Shown here piece after piece: positions 45,943 through 58,400 of a stretch of DNA of 64,000 nt (position 1 is its first letter; each line of letters begins with the position of its first letter). Location: NCBI GenBank assembly GCA_949128115.1, contig OX421966.1:58835416-58899415 (forward strand), read 5' to 3'. A program made the translations under genes and the position numbers. Under the pieces are notes generated by a model. That model searched no databases, had not been told where the DNA came from, and worked only from the letters and a program-made list of their open reading frames with translations. This DNA comes from Anaspis maculata (lineage: Eukaryota > Arthropoda > Insecta > Coleoptera > Scraptiidae).

Positions 45943-47750
45943 TAGACCGGAGAAGTGATGACGTCACAACATGGCAACATGGCCGGCGGTTGACATTTTC
46001 TGGAGGCCAACGTCATCACATGAACGTGACGTTTCTATGTTTGGTTGTGTTTGGCATGACATTTTCTGGAGGTTCACAACAAAAGTCACAAAAGTCAGTG
46101 CAAAATGGCAGTGAGCATTGCTGAAATTGCCAGCCTGAGAGACAGCCAGCGTCATACAGGCGGACTTGGTTGCAAAAAGGCCAGACATAGCCCAACAGAG
46201 AGCTGCGCAAAGCTGCACTCAGAATCACCAGTGCCTACAGAACGGTTCCGCATGATGCAGCACGAGCGCTCTCGGGTATCCCACCCTTCGCCCTGATGCT
46301 TGCGATTAGAGGAAACAAGCCTAGGAGTGCCCACCAGCAAACCAGAAAGCAGAAACAAGGCCAGAGAGCAGTTCGTCGAGCAGTGGCAACGGCAGTAGAA
46401 CGCCTTGGTTCAAAGTTGGATGAAAGAAATACTGGGGAGCCTCAAAAGCCTCAGCGTCAGGACAACGCGGAACACGCTCGTTTTCATTGTAACGGTCCAT
46501 CAAAGCAGCGAGAAGACCTCGAAGAAAAACTGGGCAGTAGAATCGCCGTCGACAATCTCGTTCATGAGATGCTCAGAGGCAAAGAGCAATGGATCGCAGT
46601 TTATAGTTAGCAGTTTTTAGTTTATAGCAATATGGTTTGATTTCCTCCACCTGTTATAGCCCAAAATATGAATCTTTTTTGTTATATCCATTTCCGTTAC
46701 TTACCTTCGCAAAAATTTGACAAACACATGACAAACACAAACAGAGAAACGTCAAGTGCATGCCACGTGCCGTGCATCCCACGGTCATGTCACGTTTGAC
46801 GTTGGCCTCTAGGGATGGGCGATATTTCACGAACTGTGATTCAATCACTGATATCACTCAATCACGAATAACGGATGTTACTAATTTTCCTCTAACCCGG
46901 TGATCGCCGTGATCACCGTGATCGCTGTGATTGACCGAAAATCCGAAATAATGCGTTGCTGATCAGAATTTGGCAAATTTTGCCCGTTCGGTTCCGTTTC
47001 GAGCTTCGCGAATTCGCGCCAATGGATGGTCACCTTCATCTGCGCCGGGTCGACTTGGTCTCGGCCGTTGTCGTCACCGCACTTGTCTTGCCTTCCACTG
47101 TGCCGATGACTTAATGCAAATGTGAAACTTTAAATTTTTACCCTTGTTCAACAGTTTATAATACTTATTTTAGTTTTATACCGACGTTTATCCATATTTC
47201 TTGTTTGTGAATTCAAATTAAATTCTTATCTTTGTTCAACAGTTTATAATATATTAATTAGTTTATATACCTACGTTCATCAATATTTCTTGTTTGTGAA
47301 TTCAAATGTGAACCTCTTAAACATCCATTTTTTGTTCATACTTCATAGTTTATAAAATGTTTAAATATAAAATTTTGCAAATAATTAATCTCCGATCTCG
47401 ATACTGAACGTAGCTACCTCTATATTTTTTTCCAAATTTGATTTGAAATTTACCTGATGTATGCTATATGGCATGTCAGTTTCAGTAGGTACGTCCACTT
47501 TCTGTAACATATTGAGCAGACATGGTTTTTCGGCACCGAAAATTTAAATATTTGGAAAAAAAAATTGGCGCTTTCAAAAGCCCCCCTCTGTCAATCACAG
47601 TAACAGTTTAAAATCACTGATACTAAACGATCGCTGTGATTGATATCACAGTGATCGAAAAATCACGATATCGCTCATCCCTATTGGCCTCCAGAAAATG
47701 TCAACCGCCGGCCATGTTGCCATGTTGTGACGTCACACTTCTTCGGTCTA
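45943..47750. mobile_element. TIR element carrying an R1-like LINE tail, copy 2
   Basis: Second copy of the 23055-24181 element, inverted relative to it. Ends TAGACCGGAGAAGTGATGAC and the mirror CACTTCTTCGGTCTA. The LINE fragment at 46190-46620 reads on the plus strand ([20 protein letters not shown]). It lacks a segment of about 170 bp (the LINE 3' end) present in copy 1 and is interrupted by a hAT element. Confidence 0.8.
46810..47683. mobile_element. 874-bp hAT element nested in the TIR element
   Basis: Ends TAGGGATGGGCGATAT and ATATCGCTCATCCCTA; perfect 8-bp target duplication TTGGCCTC at 46802-46809 and 47684-47691. The subterminal region has repeated GTGATCACCGTGATC-type motifs. No transposase. 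Confidence 0.92.
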
Positions 47751-48100
47751 TTGCTTCTTGTGTGCTCAATCCATAGAAAAGGGTTCAATGGTCAATTCAA
47801 AACATTATCTTCCTAATATCATATCATATATCATATTCATGATCATATCGATTTAATTATCCTTAAACCAACAATTAGGCAATTTTTTGGCGACGATAGC
47901 AGATCTACAGGACGAACTATCGCATTTTCTTGATGTTGTGTGCATTGGTGCTTCAGAGGTTCATAAGGGCATCCAAAATCAAAAGCCTTCTTCCCGAACG
48001 AACCCTTCCGACAGAAGCTTATGAAGTATTGAAGTGCCCCAAACCATTTTTTCAAGATTTTTTTATAATTCAAAAAGTAAGGCGGCAATTATTCAAATAA

Positions 48101-48106
48101 TTTATT
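48101..48106 (-). terminator. Polyadenylation signal of the cysteine-rich gene
   Basis: AATAAA on the minus strand, 76 bases after the stop codon of the 48182-48714 gene. Confidence 0.6.
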
Positions 48107-48181
48107 TCAATCAACTCTTTCTTGTTATAAACAAATAATTCTTTGGCTTTTAAATAATACAATTTCAACCCAGGCAAGATT

Positions 48182-48714
48182 TCACTTGAACATTTCTTCA
48201 AAGAAATCATCCATTGACTGACTCTCTCCAGTTGAAGCGAGATGGGATTCACGTTCCACATAACTATCGATGATGTCAAACAGCTCCATTGATTGTGCAC
48301 CACCGCTTTCGTCTCCTTGGTTTTTCACATCTCCAAGCCTTTCCCTTTCAGCGGCGTCTCGCCAGTCTTGCTCCGTCCATTCTCTGTCGTCCGGGGCTGG
48401 TTTATTTATGTCTTTCCATGGCCGCTGGACCATGATGCACGGGTATGGGCAAGTCTCTTCCAAAGGATAAGGACACTTCAAGTCGTCACATAAATATATT
48501 GCCGTCGTCCTGTTTATTTGGCGAAGAGTCAATAATCGCCTGCAGATCGGACACGATGTCTGTGGGGGGAAGAAAAAGGTCATGTTGTGAAAAAATGTTG
48601 TTGATCGTTTCGTGAACTCACCTTCGTGACGACTTTAAACTTGATTCTGGGTACTTTTGCTGTTTTAAGCGTGATATTTTGTAAAATTTTCACGCAGTTC
48701 CTCTTTTCACTCAT
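48182..48714 (-). CDS. Uncharacterised cysteine-rich protein, 156 aa, 2 exons
   Basis: Exon 1 is 48714-48622 (MSEKRNCVKILQNITLKTAK, ending in donor GTGAGT). Exon 2 is 48559-48182, after an acceptor with a C-run (CCCCCCACAG). Lengths 93 and 378 nt keep frame to TGA. The N-terminus is basic. Residues 34-72 hold CPIC...C17 later...C at 55, 60, 68 and 72, which could bind zinc. The C-terminal 70 residues are acidic, with EWTEQDWRDAAERERLGD and a final DDFFEEMFK. I do not recognise the family. It is head-to-head with ZCCHC4, which suggests a shared promoter and perhaps a housekeeping role. Splicing, an ORF covering both exons and a polyA signal make it a likely real gene. Confidence 0.8.
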
Positions 48715-48963
48715 CTTTGTGAAAGAAAACGTTCTGTTTACGTTGTTTAACCTAATATAATGACAGCCGGTGGCCATGTGCCAGAAGTCCAGCACCGCCA
48801 ACTGCTTTTGCCCCACTGGATTCTTTGGGGGAAAATGAAAAATCCCCAGTTTGGTGACAGGTAATGACAGGTGACAGGATGACATAAAACCACACGTGCA
48901 AGTTTGAGGTTATGTAACGCGTAAACATCGTGTAAACATTTCGTAAACAAGACGGAGGGCAGA
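48715..48963. promoter_or_regulatory. Probable bidirectional promoter
   Basis: 249 bp separate the start codons of two divergent genes. The interval contains the 5' UTRs and any core promoter of both. No TATA box is obvious; it holds repeated GGTGACAGGT-like motifs around 48855-48875. Confidence 0.55.
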
Positions 48964-49475
48964 ATGAGCGGCCTAGAAGTGGTGATTAGGGACCCGAGCA
49001 AGCACCCCAGGTGCCCTCACGGCCCCACGATACTATTTTCGAAAAAACCCGACGGAGTGCACAAGAGAAGTTTCTTTGCTTGCTCGGCATGCCGGGACAG
49101 GAAGCTGTGTCCCTTTTTCCTGTACGAAGACGAGCTGGACCAAGTCCCGGCAGCCAAGGCCAAAGCCTGGGAGGCGAAAGCCAGCAATTTTACCAAGAAC
49201 GTCAACCACAGAAAGCTGTTTTTGGACTTTAACGAGGCGAAAACCATGTCGGAAAGCCAAAGGGTGTACTGCAAGACGTGCTCCAGTTTTGAGTTCCAAA
49301 AGTTCCTGGCCAAGCACGACGGGCACGACTTGATCCGAGGGATCAGTGACCACTCTATGGAACATCCCACGGAATTCCTGCCGGCTCTCGAAGATACGAA
49401 AAAGGAGGCGCAGTTTTTGTTTTCCAAACCGACCCTAGATGCTTTGATGGGCATTTTCAAGAAGCTAAATTACAA
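48964..49475 (+). CDS. ZCCHC4: ZCCHC4 exon 1
   Basis: ATG with MSGLEVVIRDPSKHPRCPHG; 170 codons plus two bases. The donor AA|GTCTGG is weak but is the only one that restores K-NIISIGTPKLHEF after the exon 2 acceptor. Confidence 0.9.
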
Positions 49476-52400
49476 GTCTGGCCTTGTTCAGTTTTTTCGT
49501 CTTTTGAACACTGAACTAATTAAGTATCTTTTTCAGAAACATCATCAGTATTGGCACGCCAAAACTTCATGAATTTGTGCTGAACGATCACTTGGACATG
49601 AACAGTCTTCTGCTTGATATCGACAAGCGGTATCTTAGCTTTTACGGCCCCATGCAGTTCTGCTGGTACAATTCCTTCAATCATCATTTTTTTCTGCCGG
49701 AATCCAAAGATGTTTTTGAAGATTTCTTGAGGTAGGTACCTTCTTGCGTTGGTTTTTAGGCAATAATACCATGGTGATAATAAAACAACCATTTATGGTT
49801 GACTTTTGTGACGATAAACTCGGTCATTCAGCTAATACAGTTGCTCCAATCTATGAAGATTTTGTATCCAAAGTCAACACTAAAATGATATTTGTTCTAA
49901 ATTTTCATTATAAACTGATTGAGTCCGGTGTCATATGGGTAGAGTTCAATCAAAAAATTACAAAAGTAGAAATGGACTCATGACTGTGTCAGAAAAGATA
50001 AAAAAAATTGCGAATTATGCAGTAGTTTTCAAGAAAAAAATTTAAGGTTCCTAACAAACAACTATGGGAAGTTCTGAAGAGCAAGGAAATGAGGGTCCAT
50101 GTGTTAACACTTTTTACAACCTCGAAACAAACTCTGTTGCCTTCTACTCACGATGATTAGTCCCGACCGAGGGGGAAATTACGATCACACTTATAATTTC
50201 TTTGCTGTTGAATTGTTTACGTCGTACTGCTCTTCTTTGCGATGCCCATCTCAGGCCTACGCCCAACATTGCGCAACATTGTTTTGTTCGTAAGATCGTA
50301 AGTCATGAGTCACTGCACCCCGTACCTGCTCTGATTTTCCACTGAAGTGATGTAGGCAACCAACAATACACAACATCCAGAGACTTATGCCCGCTCTATA
50401 AGAAGGTATTCGCAAAGCCATCGCAACGACGCGAAAGGCTTACGAGCCAATCAGAAAAGTTGCGCTCTGCGTTGCGGTTGCGTTGCGTAATTTCATATAG
50501 CGGCCTTAACACTGTTCTTTGAACGCGTTGTTCCTTATTCTTTATTTTTTTTGCAATTTTTTTTGGATAATCCGCAAATTTTATTTAAGATTATCATTCC
50601 ACACGCCATTCTAAGTGATTTGCCTATTTTCTCGTTTCGATTTGCGTGTGGCCGCTGGCCGTTAAGTGTCATGGACCATGGACCCCCAAATCAGGTGCTG
50701 GACGGGTGGAAAATTGAAAAAATAAAACAGAATGTAAGGCGAAAGTCAGTGGGAAAATAAATGAAAACATATGGCACCGGGGAGCCAATTAGGGTGCTAG
50801 GTAAGTAAGTCAAAAATTTGAAGACCTGAACAGAAAATTTACAGAAAAAAGTAAAAATGAGTGACATTACCAAAAAATAAAGTGAAATAGAGGACCACAG
50901 AGTAAATTGCAGTGCCGAGCGAGTAAGAAAGTAAGAAACTGAAAATAAATACGAAAAGTAGTAATTTAGGGGAAGGGAGCATCTAGGGGTGGAGAGCAAC
51001 AAGGCAAGGAAAAAGTCGACCAGGCAGCAAAGTAGAGTTCTGAGCGGTCACTAGATTTTAAAATTGGAAGTAGAAATGCAAAGGGAAGAAAAGATATTTG
51101 AAGATTGGCCCAGTATTGGTAAACTCGCTCTTCAACGTATGGCACACATCAATAGTTGTAAACTCGTTCCCCAACCTATGGCACAGATCAAGATTAATAG
51201 TACTTGGATAGTAATAGTAGTTTACAATATAAGTTGGCTGTTACATAAGTGGTTTTCAGACACGAAGCCGAAATTTGTAAGAGGCTGAGTGTCGGAAAGC
51301 ATCTTGTGTAACAAGCCACGAGTGTTGTACAACATTTTACGTGTTTGTTTCATTGCAAATTGATTTTTTTTTTGTAATTTTTGAGGTTATTTTGACAAGT
51401 GTCAACTTAAATACATAAACTGTAATATCCATATACAACTTATATAAAAGTCATTACATCTTATGTATTACCACAACAAACACGTAAAATAGATAGACAT
51501 CTATGTAAACAGCTTATCGCACTTGACATGTAATGTGGAAAACTTATTGGGTTATCAAAAAAAAAACAACTTCGTGACCTGACGAAGTCCATGTACACAG
51601 TTTATTGCATCCAACTCGCCACGTGGAAAACTCCGACCCGAGCTCCGACCTGTTGGGTCAGCAAAAGAAAACTTAGTGACCAGACGACCAGACCAGATCA
51701 GATCAGACGACCAGACGTGGATGCGAAGTGAATTAATAAAAATGCGAAGTGCCCGCTATATGGCCCTAAGAGGCGCAATATTTATATTTGCGTGTTTGTT
51801 GTCCTTTAAAAAAAAAACACCTGGTTTTGGGGAAGATGCAGAGATATTATGATAGACCAGGATGATGCGATTTTACGTAAGCCCACGGTTTGTCGTATTT
51901 GATACGAAGCGAATTGTTACGTATTTTATGTACGGGTTCGAATATAATTGAAACGATCGTTTTAAAACACACACTGTTTATTGAGACTGCGAACTACAAT
52001 AAATACACGCCAACAATTATCTACTTGGAAATATATCGCAGGTACTTCGCTTTTATCCGCTCGCTACCACTTCGCATTCCAATTCAATACTGGAACTGGT
52101 CGTGAAACGACAATTGATGCCTTATATAGGTCCGACCAATTCATCTAGAATGTTCCATGCATGGTTCCATGCATTCTTCAGCAGTTTCCATAGTGATCCG
52201 GCATATGGATTCTAGACCATTCCTGAATAATCACACACCTTCCGTGTGTTTCCCGTGTGCTCCGGAATGTCTGCACCTCCGCCAAAATGGACAGATGTGC
52301 CTTGATCGAGCGTTGAAGGTTCCCAATGCCCAGCCATCGCGTATACTTCTGGAAACGCTTTTGTATCTACACCGCTACATGATGGGTGGAAGAATCCAGA

Positions 52401-55400
52401 AAGATCGCGCGTTTACCCGAATGCACGGGATCGCCGCTCGTAACAGAATGTTGGCTTGTGGGCTCTGCACGGGGTAGGAGACGTAATGCTCGACGTAATG
52501 GGTTGGGCGAATTTTACGAAAAACTAAAGTGGCGTGCTAGCAAAATTCGGATACAAACACGAACTTCGTAATTGATTGACGGCGTGCTCCCAGTATTTTT
52601 TATTTATAATGGTTTTTCAACTCATCATTGACTTTTAACTCGTGGGTCACACATTATCTTTACCTTATTCAGGTGCCTTGGCTTTGTTTTTTCCCCGGAA
52701 ACTTCGTACCTCCCAGCGTACTGATTTAGTTGTAAACTCTGGTCGAAATTTAGGCAAACTCGGTCGAACGAATTGAAGATTATGCCAAAGCACAGACTGC
52801 CAAAGTCTTGTGGCCAAAGATACGATTTTTTTCATGTATTTTGAAGAGCCATCTTATCTTCATTATCATGCATTTTTGAAAAATGTAGTCTCAATAAGTT
52901 ATTTTCGTCTTATGCTAATGTATAATCGGCCTTATTCTCTATGCCATTGAAAATTTCCAATATTGAAAATGGGATTTTGAAGAGCTGAAATTGATCTTAA
53001 GACTGGGTAAACAAGTACGTACTATGCCAGTTCAGGCAGGGATTCAGGTCTAATTTCCATCCATATTTGGGATCCCAGCGTAATATGCTCACGTACCGAA
53101 ATAAACCAGAGTTAAAAACGAAACATTTTCAATTTGCAATTTCAATGGCATAGAGTATAAGGCCAAATGCCTCCGTTATACGTTTGTTTTCAGTGACTGA
53201 AGTGAGCTATTATTCACAAGTGACTAAAGTGAGTCATACACGCCTTTCGAAATAATTCATCAAAATTGACCATCGCTTGATTTATTTGGCAGAATATCTT
53301 TTCAATTCCAGTTTATCCCAACCTCAAGCCGCTACTCTACGATAAACGTCGTATATAACACGTTAACGAAATGCACGTGAGAATTTACCAAACATCTTAT
53401 TTTATTTGCTCACAATAGCATATTTTTCTCACTTATAATCTAGTATTGTTTCCTCCTAATATATTTTTTTTGATGCTCTATCGATTGTCATAGCATTTAC
53501 AAATAAACACCGGACCTTTGAATTTTCTATTTTGAAAAATTCCTACTGTAGATAATAACTTGTTACTAGCAGAAATGTTTTGTAGAAATGATGACCTAGT
53601 CTTGATTGTGGACCCGCCGTTCGGAGGCAGAGTGGAACCGCTGGCATATTCTCTGAACCAGATCAACGAACAGTACAAAAAATTGAGGGGCACACAAGAG
53701 GATTTGCCAATATTCTGGATATTTCCCTACTTCATGGAACCGCAGATTCGAAACAGTTTGCCGAATTTCAAGATGCTGGACTACAAAGTGGACTACGTCA
53801 ACCATCCGTTGTTCCAGGACGGACCCAAGGGGCGAAAACAGGGATCGCCTGTAAGGATCTTCACCAACGTCGATCCAAGGTTTGTTCTTCACTTATCTCA
53901 TTTAGATCGTATTCAAGTTTTCATACAGGTTTACCAGAAATAAGAAAAAACCTTGATACCGCATGTCATTTCACAACCTCCAGTGGAGTTTTTTTTACAA
54001 CCACTCGCGCAGCCCTCCCCTCATACTTTGAAGAGATGTATGTATCTCAGATTTTTTTTTAAATCACCTTCACAGGCATGATTATAAAATCTAGGGTTTT
54101 TCTTCCGGTTATTTCTGGAACACTTGCATAAAAAAATGCTTTTTTAATACGGCGCATTTCTGTTTGGTATGTATTTCAAATAACTATAGCGCGTTAGGGC
54201 GAGCATCCTCATTGTCAGCTGACAGCATTTTAATCCCTTCAAGTCCGTCAACTCTTTCAGGTACGGGAAATTCAGCGCAAAATAAACCCTAGTGGTACCT
54301 ACGAGAATATATTTAATTTCTGAACTAAAAAAAAAAACAATTCGAACTTAGATCAAATGAAAAAAGAGAATAACAAGAACAAGAAATATTTCTATAATTT
54401 TTTACCGTATTTTTTCGAAAATAAAGCGAGGGTTAAATTTTTTATTTTTGTCATTTTAAACCTTAATCCAGGCCCTAGCAGTACTTCTGTAGGAAAAACG
54501 ATGTAATCAAAAATTTTTTTTTGGAATCGTTAGAGGATCATCCCAGGACAAATAATCACTCGGGTGCTTTCGCCATTTCTGGTACATTTTCCAGCAATAT
54601 CGCATCAAAGTTGGCGGCTAGTCAATTCTTCAGTTCGCTGATATTTCTTGGAGTTTTTGCGATTTTTTTCAAATATAAGTACTAATCTACTCAAAAAACA
54701 ATTCCGGATCGAATGGTGCTGTCAGATTTTGAGTACTTACGTTATACCGGGTGAAAAAAATATAAAACGAGTTTTATTTTTTTTTTTCCAACTTTTTAGT
54801 TTCTTGGCCAATTTTCACAAACTTTATGTCAAAAGCTCGCTGACTAAATCGTCTACTCAAATCAATTGTCAATATAGCCAAATTATCAAAAATCAAGATG
54901 GCGGCGGCGAACCCAAATAAAAATGTGTCGTATTTCGAGAATTTTTTTTTTATTTCTAAACTTCGTAAAGAACGACCCTGATGGTGGATTCTGGAAGATT
55001 CAGCTTTCTTCTGCAATTTGGGACTATATTTACTTGATTCGCACATTACACTGTGAAAATATAGTGAATCAAAGGAAGGTCCACTTGTGATTTTTTCCAA
55101 ATTCACAATAAATCAGCAGTTTAAAAACCTCCCGCGAATCCTTATTTTTGAAGCAATTTCTACACACTTGGTAGTGATCGTAAGCTGTGTGCATAGGCTA
55201 CAAATACCGTGTTGGTGCATGGCCGAAGTTTCGAAATTTTAGATGATAGATGACGTAAATGGTGGAGGTGCGCATGTCAAATATCGAATATTCTACTTTT
55301 TGTTCTCACATGTTCTGAACGAAATTTCTATAAATGGTTGGCTTAATGGTCAGCTGGATAAACACGCAACGAGAGTCAAATGTTGAAAGAGTCGAAATGT

Positions 55401-58400
55401 GAAATTTTCAAATAGACGACTTTACTTCTTTGGAGAAAATAAAACGGTTCTATTCGTTGGTCCAGGAATTTTTGCTGTTAAAATCGCAAGTAGCGAACAA
55501 AAATGAAAGCCAGCCGGATTTTTGTATATAAGCTCAGTTAAGCATGTAGTAGTCATAGTCCAAGTTCTCAAGAATCCGGTGTGAGCTTCGGCCGTTGTGG
55601 CCTCGAGAAGAACTTGAGGATCAGTTTTTCGCGTATATCTCGTGAACAATGGCACTTGGGAAGAACGTGCTTGGGAAGAAATTGTTGAAAATTTTATTGT
55701 CTATAAGAAAGGTCCTGTCACGTTTCATCGTCAGTCCACTCTTTCTTCGTCAAAACACAAGAAAATTCAAATAATCCAGATGCTCGATGATGAAGACTGT
55801 ATGGACCTTGAGTTTTATGATGGCGAAGTGCCATCTCGTAGAGGTGTTGGTTGGTCCACTATTTCTTGATTGAAACTTGAAGCCATCAATACGAACTATG
55901 CCGGCGGCATATACAGGGTGAAATAAAAATAAAAAGTTGAACATTTGTTCCTCAAGAACCAGAATAGGTGAAGACATGTAAATCGCCATAAATAATTCTG
56001 ATTTCATGGTCATGAAGTCGTCGTGAACTTGAATCAAATATGTTGAGCCGTTCTTGAAATATCTTCAAAAGACTGAAGTTGTTACTGAAAAAAATAATTT
56101 TTTCGTCTACTCATCAGAAAAAAAGTTGACTGTGTTTTTTCTTGAAGTAGTTGGCCTAGAAAGTGTTTTTCACTATTATTTCATTTTAAATGTGATTTAT
56201 CATTGTTTCGATTCAAAACACCAAGTCTCGATTCAATATCTGAAGAGTTACTGATAGACGGAAAACTAGTTTTTTTTCTAACGACTTCAGTCATCTGAAG
56301 ATATGTCAGAAACGGCTCAACATATTTGATCCAAGTTCACGACGACTTCATGATCATGAAATTAGAAATATTTTTGGCGGTTTATATGTCTTCACCTGTT
56401 TTGGTTCTTGAGGTACATTTCTTCAACTTCTTATTTTTATTTCACCCTGTATATGCCGCCGGCATAGTTGGTATTGATGGCAAATAGTTACAGTCAAAAC
56501 AAAATAGATCGAACAACACCTCTACCAAGTGGCACCCCGCCATCATAAAACTCAAGGTCCATACAGTCTTCAACATCGAGCATCTGGATTATTTTAATTT
56601 TCTTGTGTTTTGACGAAGAAAGAGTGGACTGACGATGAAACGTTTGGGGACCTTTTTTATAGACAATAAAATTTTCAACAATTTCTTCCCAGCACGTTCT
56701 TCCCAAGTGCCATTGTTCACGAGATATACGCGAAAAACTGATCCTCAAGTTCTTCTCGAGGCCACAACGGCCGAAGCTCACACCGGATTCTTGAGAACTT
56801 TGACTATGTTAAACTACATGCTTAACTGAGCTTATATACAAAAATCCGGCTGGCTTTCATTTTTGTTCGCTATTTGCGATTTTAACAGCTAAAATTCCTG
56901 GACCAACGGATAGAACCGTTTTATTTTCTCCAAAGAAGTGAAGTCGTCTATTTGAAATATTCACATTCCGACTCTTTCAACATTTGACTCTCGTTGCGTG
57001 TTTATCCAGCTGACTATTAAGCCAACCATTTATAGAAATTTCGTTCAGAACATGTGAGAACAAAAAGTAGAATATTCGATATTTGACATGCGCACCTCCA
57101 CCATTTACGTCATCTATCATCTAAAATTTCGAAACTTCGGCCATGCACCAACACGGTATTTGTAGCCTATGCACACAACTTACGATCACTACCAAGTGTG
57201 TAGAAATTGCTTCAGAAATAAGGATTCGCGGGAGGTTTTTAAACTGCTGATTTATTGTGAATTTGGAAAAAATCACAAGTGGACCTTCCTTTAATTCACT
57301 ATATTTTCACAGTGGAATGTGCAAATTAAGTAAATCTAGTCCCAAATTGCAGAAGAAAGCTGAATCTTCCAGAATCCACCATTAGTGTCGTTCTTTACCA
57401 AGTTAAGAAATCAAAAAAAATTCTCGAAATACGACACATTTTTATTTGGGTTCGCCGCCGCCATCTTGATTTTTGATAGTTTGGCTATTTTGACAATTGA
57501 TTTGAGTAGACGATTTAGTCAACGAGCTTTTGACATAAAGTTTGTGAAAATCGGCCAAGAAACTAAAAAGTTGGAAGAAAAATATAAATTTCGTTTTATT
57601 TTTTTTTCACCCGGTATAACGTAAGTACTCAAAATCTGACAGCATCATTAGATTCGGAATTGTTTTTTGGGTAGATTAGAACTTTTATTTGAAAAAAATC
57701 GCAAAAACTCCAAGAAATATCAGCGAACTGAAGAATTGACCAGCCGCCAACTTTGATGCGATATTGCTGGAAAATGTACCAGAAATCGCGAAAGCACCCG
57801 AGTGATTATTTGTCCTGGGATGATCCTCTAACGATTCCAAAAAAAAAAATTTGATTACATCGTTTTTCCTACAGAAGTACTGCTAGGGACAGGACTACCT
57901 CGTTTTAAACCGACATACATCTTGACAAAATAACTTTGAAAATTTGTATAAAATTTGCACCACTGTACCTCGAAGATCTAAAATCAAGTGTTTCATTTCA
58001 TAATCCACCGTGCTTCAAACAGTTACGTTCAATCAAACGCTCTCCTTAGCGCACTGTACAATGTGCATGGTTCACAGTGTAAATCAATTGCTCTGGCATC
58101 ACAAGAAAAAATGTTTGTCCTATAGGAAAGTAGCTTTGCCTGAAGACGAAGGCTACAAGCTCTGCAAGAAATGCCAACGATGGGTCTCAAGCGAAAACAA
58201 ACACTGCAAGCTTTGCAACGCCTGCACCTCAAAGGACGGCAGAACTTACACCCATTGCAAAATTTGCGAGAGATGTGTGAAACCGACTTGGACTCACTGC
58301 GAAGCTTGCAAAAGATGCGCTCAAGCTGACCATAAATGTGGTCAGATTGCCTTTTCTCAGGTAGGTAAAAAATATTTTAATCCTTCAAAACGGAAAATTT

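Noticed and set aside
49017..49460. Minus-strand frames opposite ZCCHC4 exon 1
   Set aside because: Antisense of a well-supported exon.
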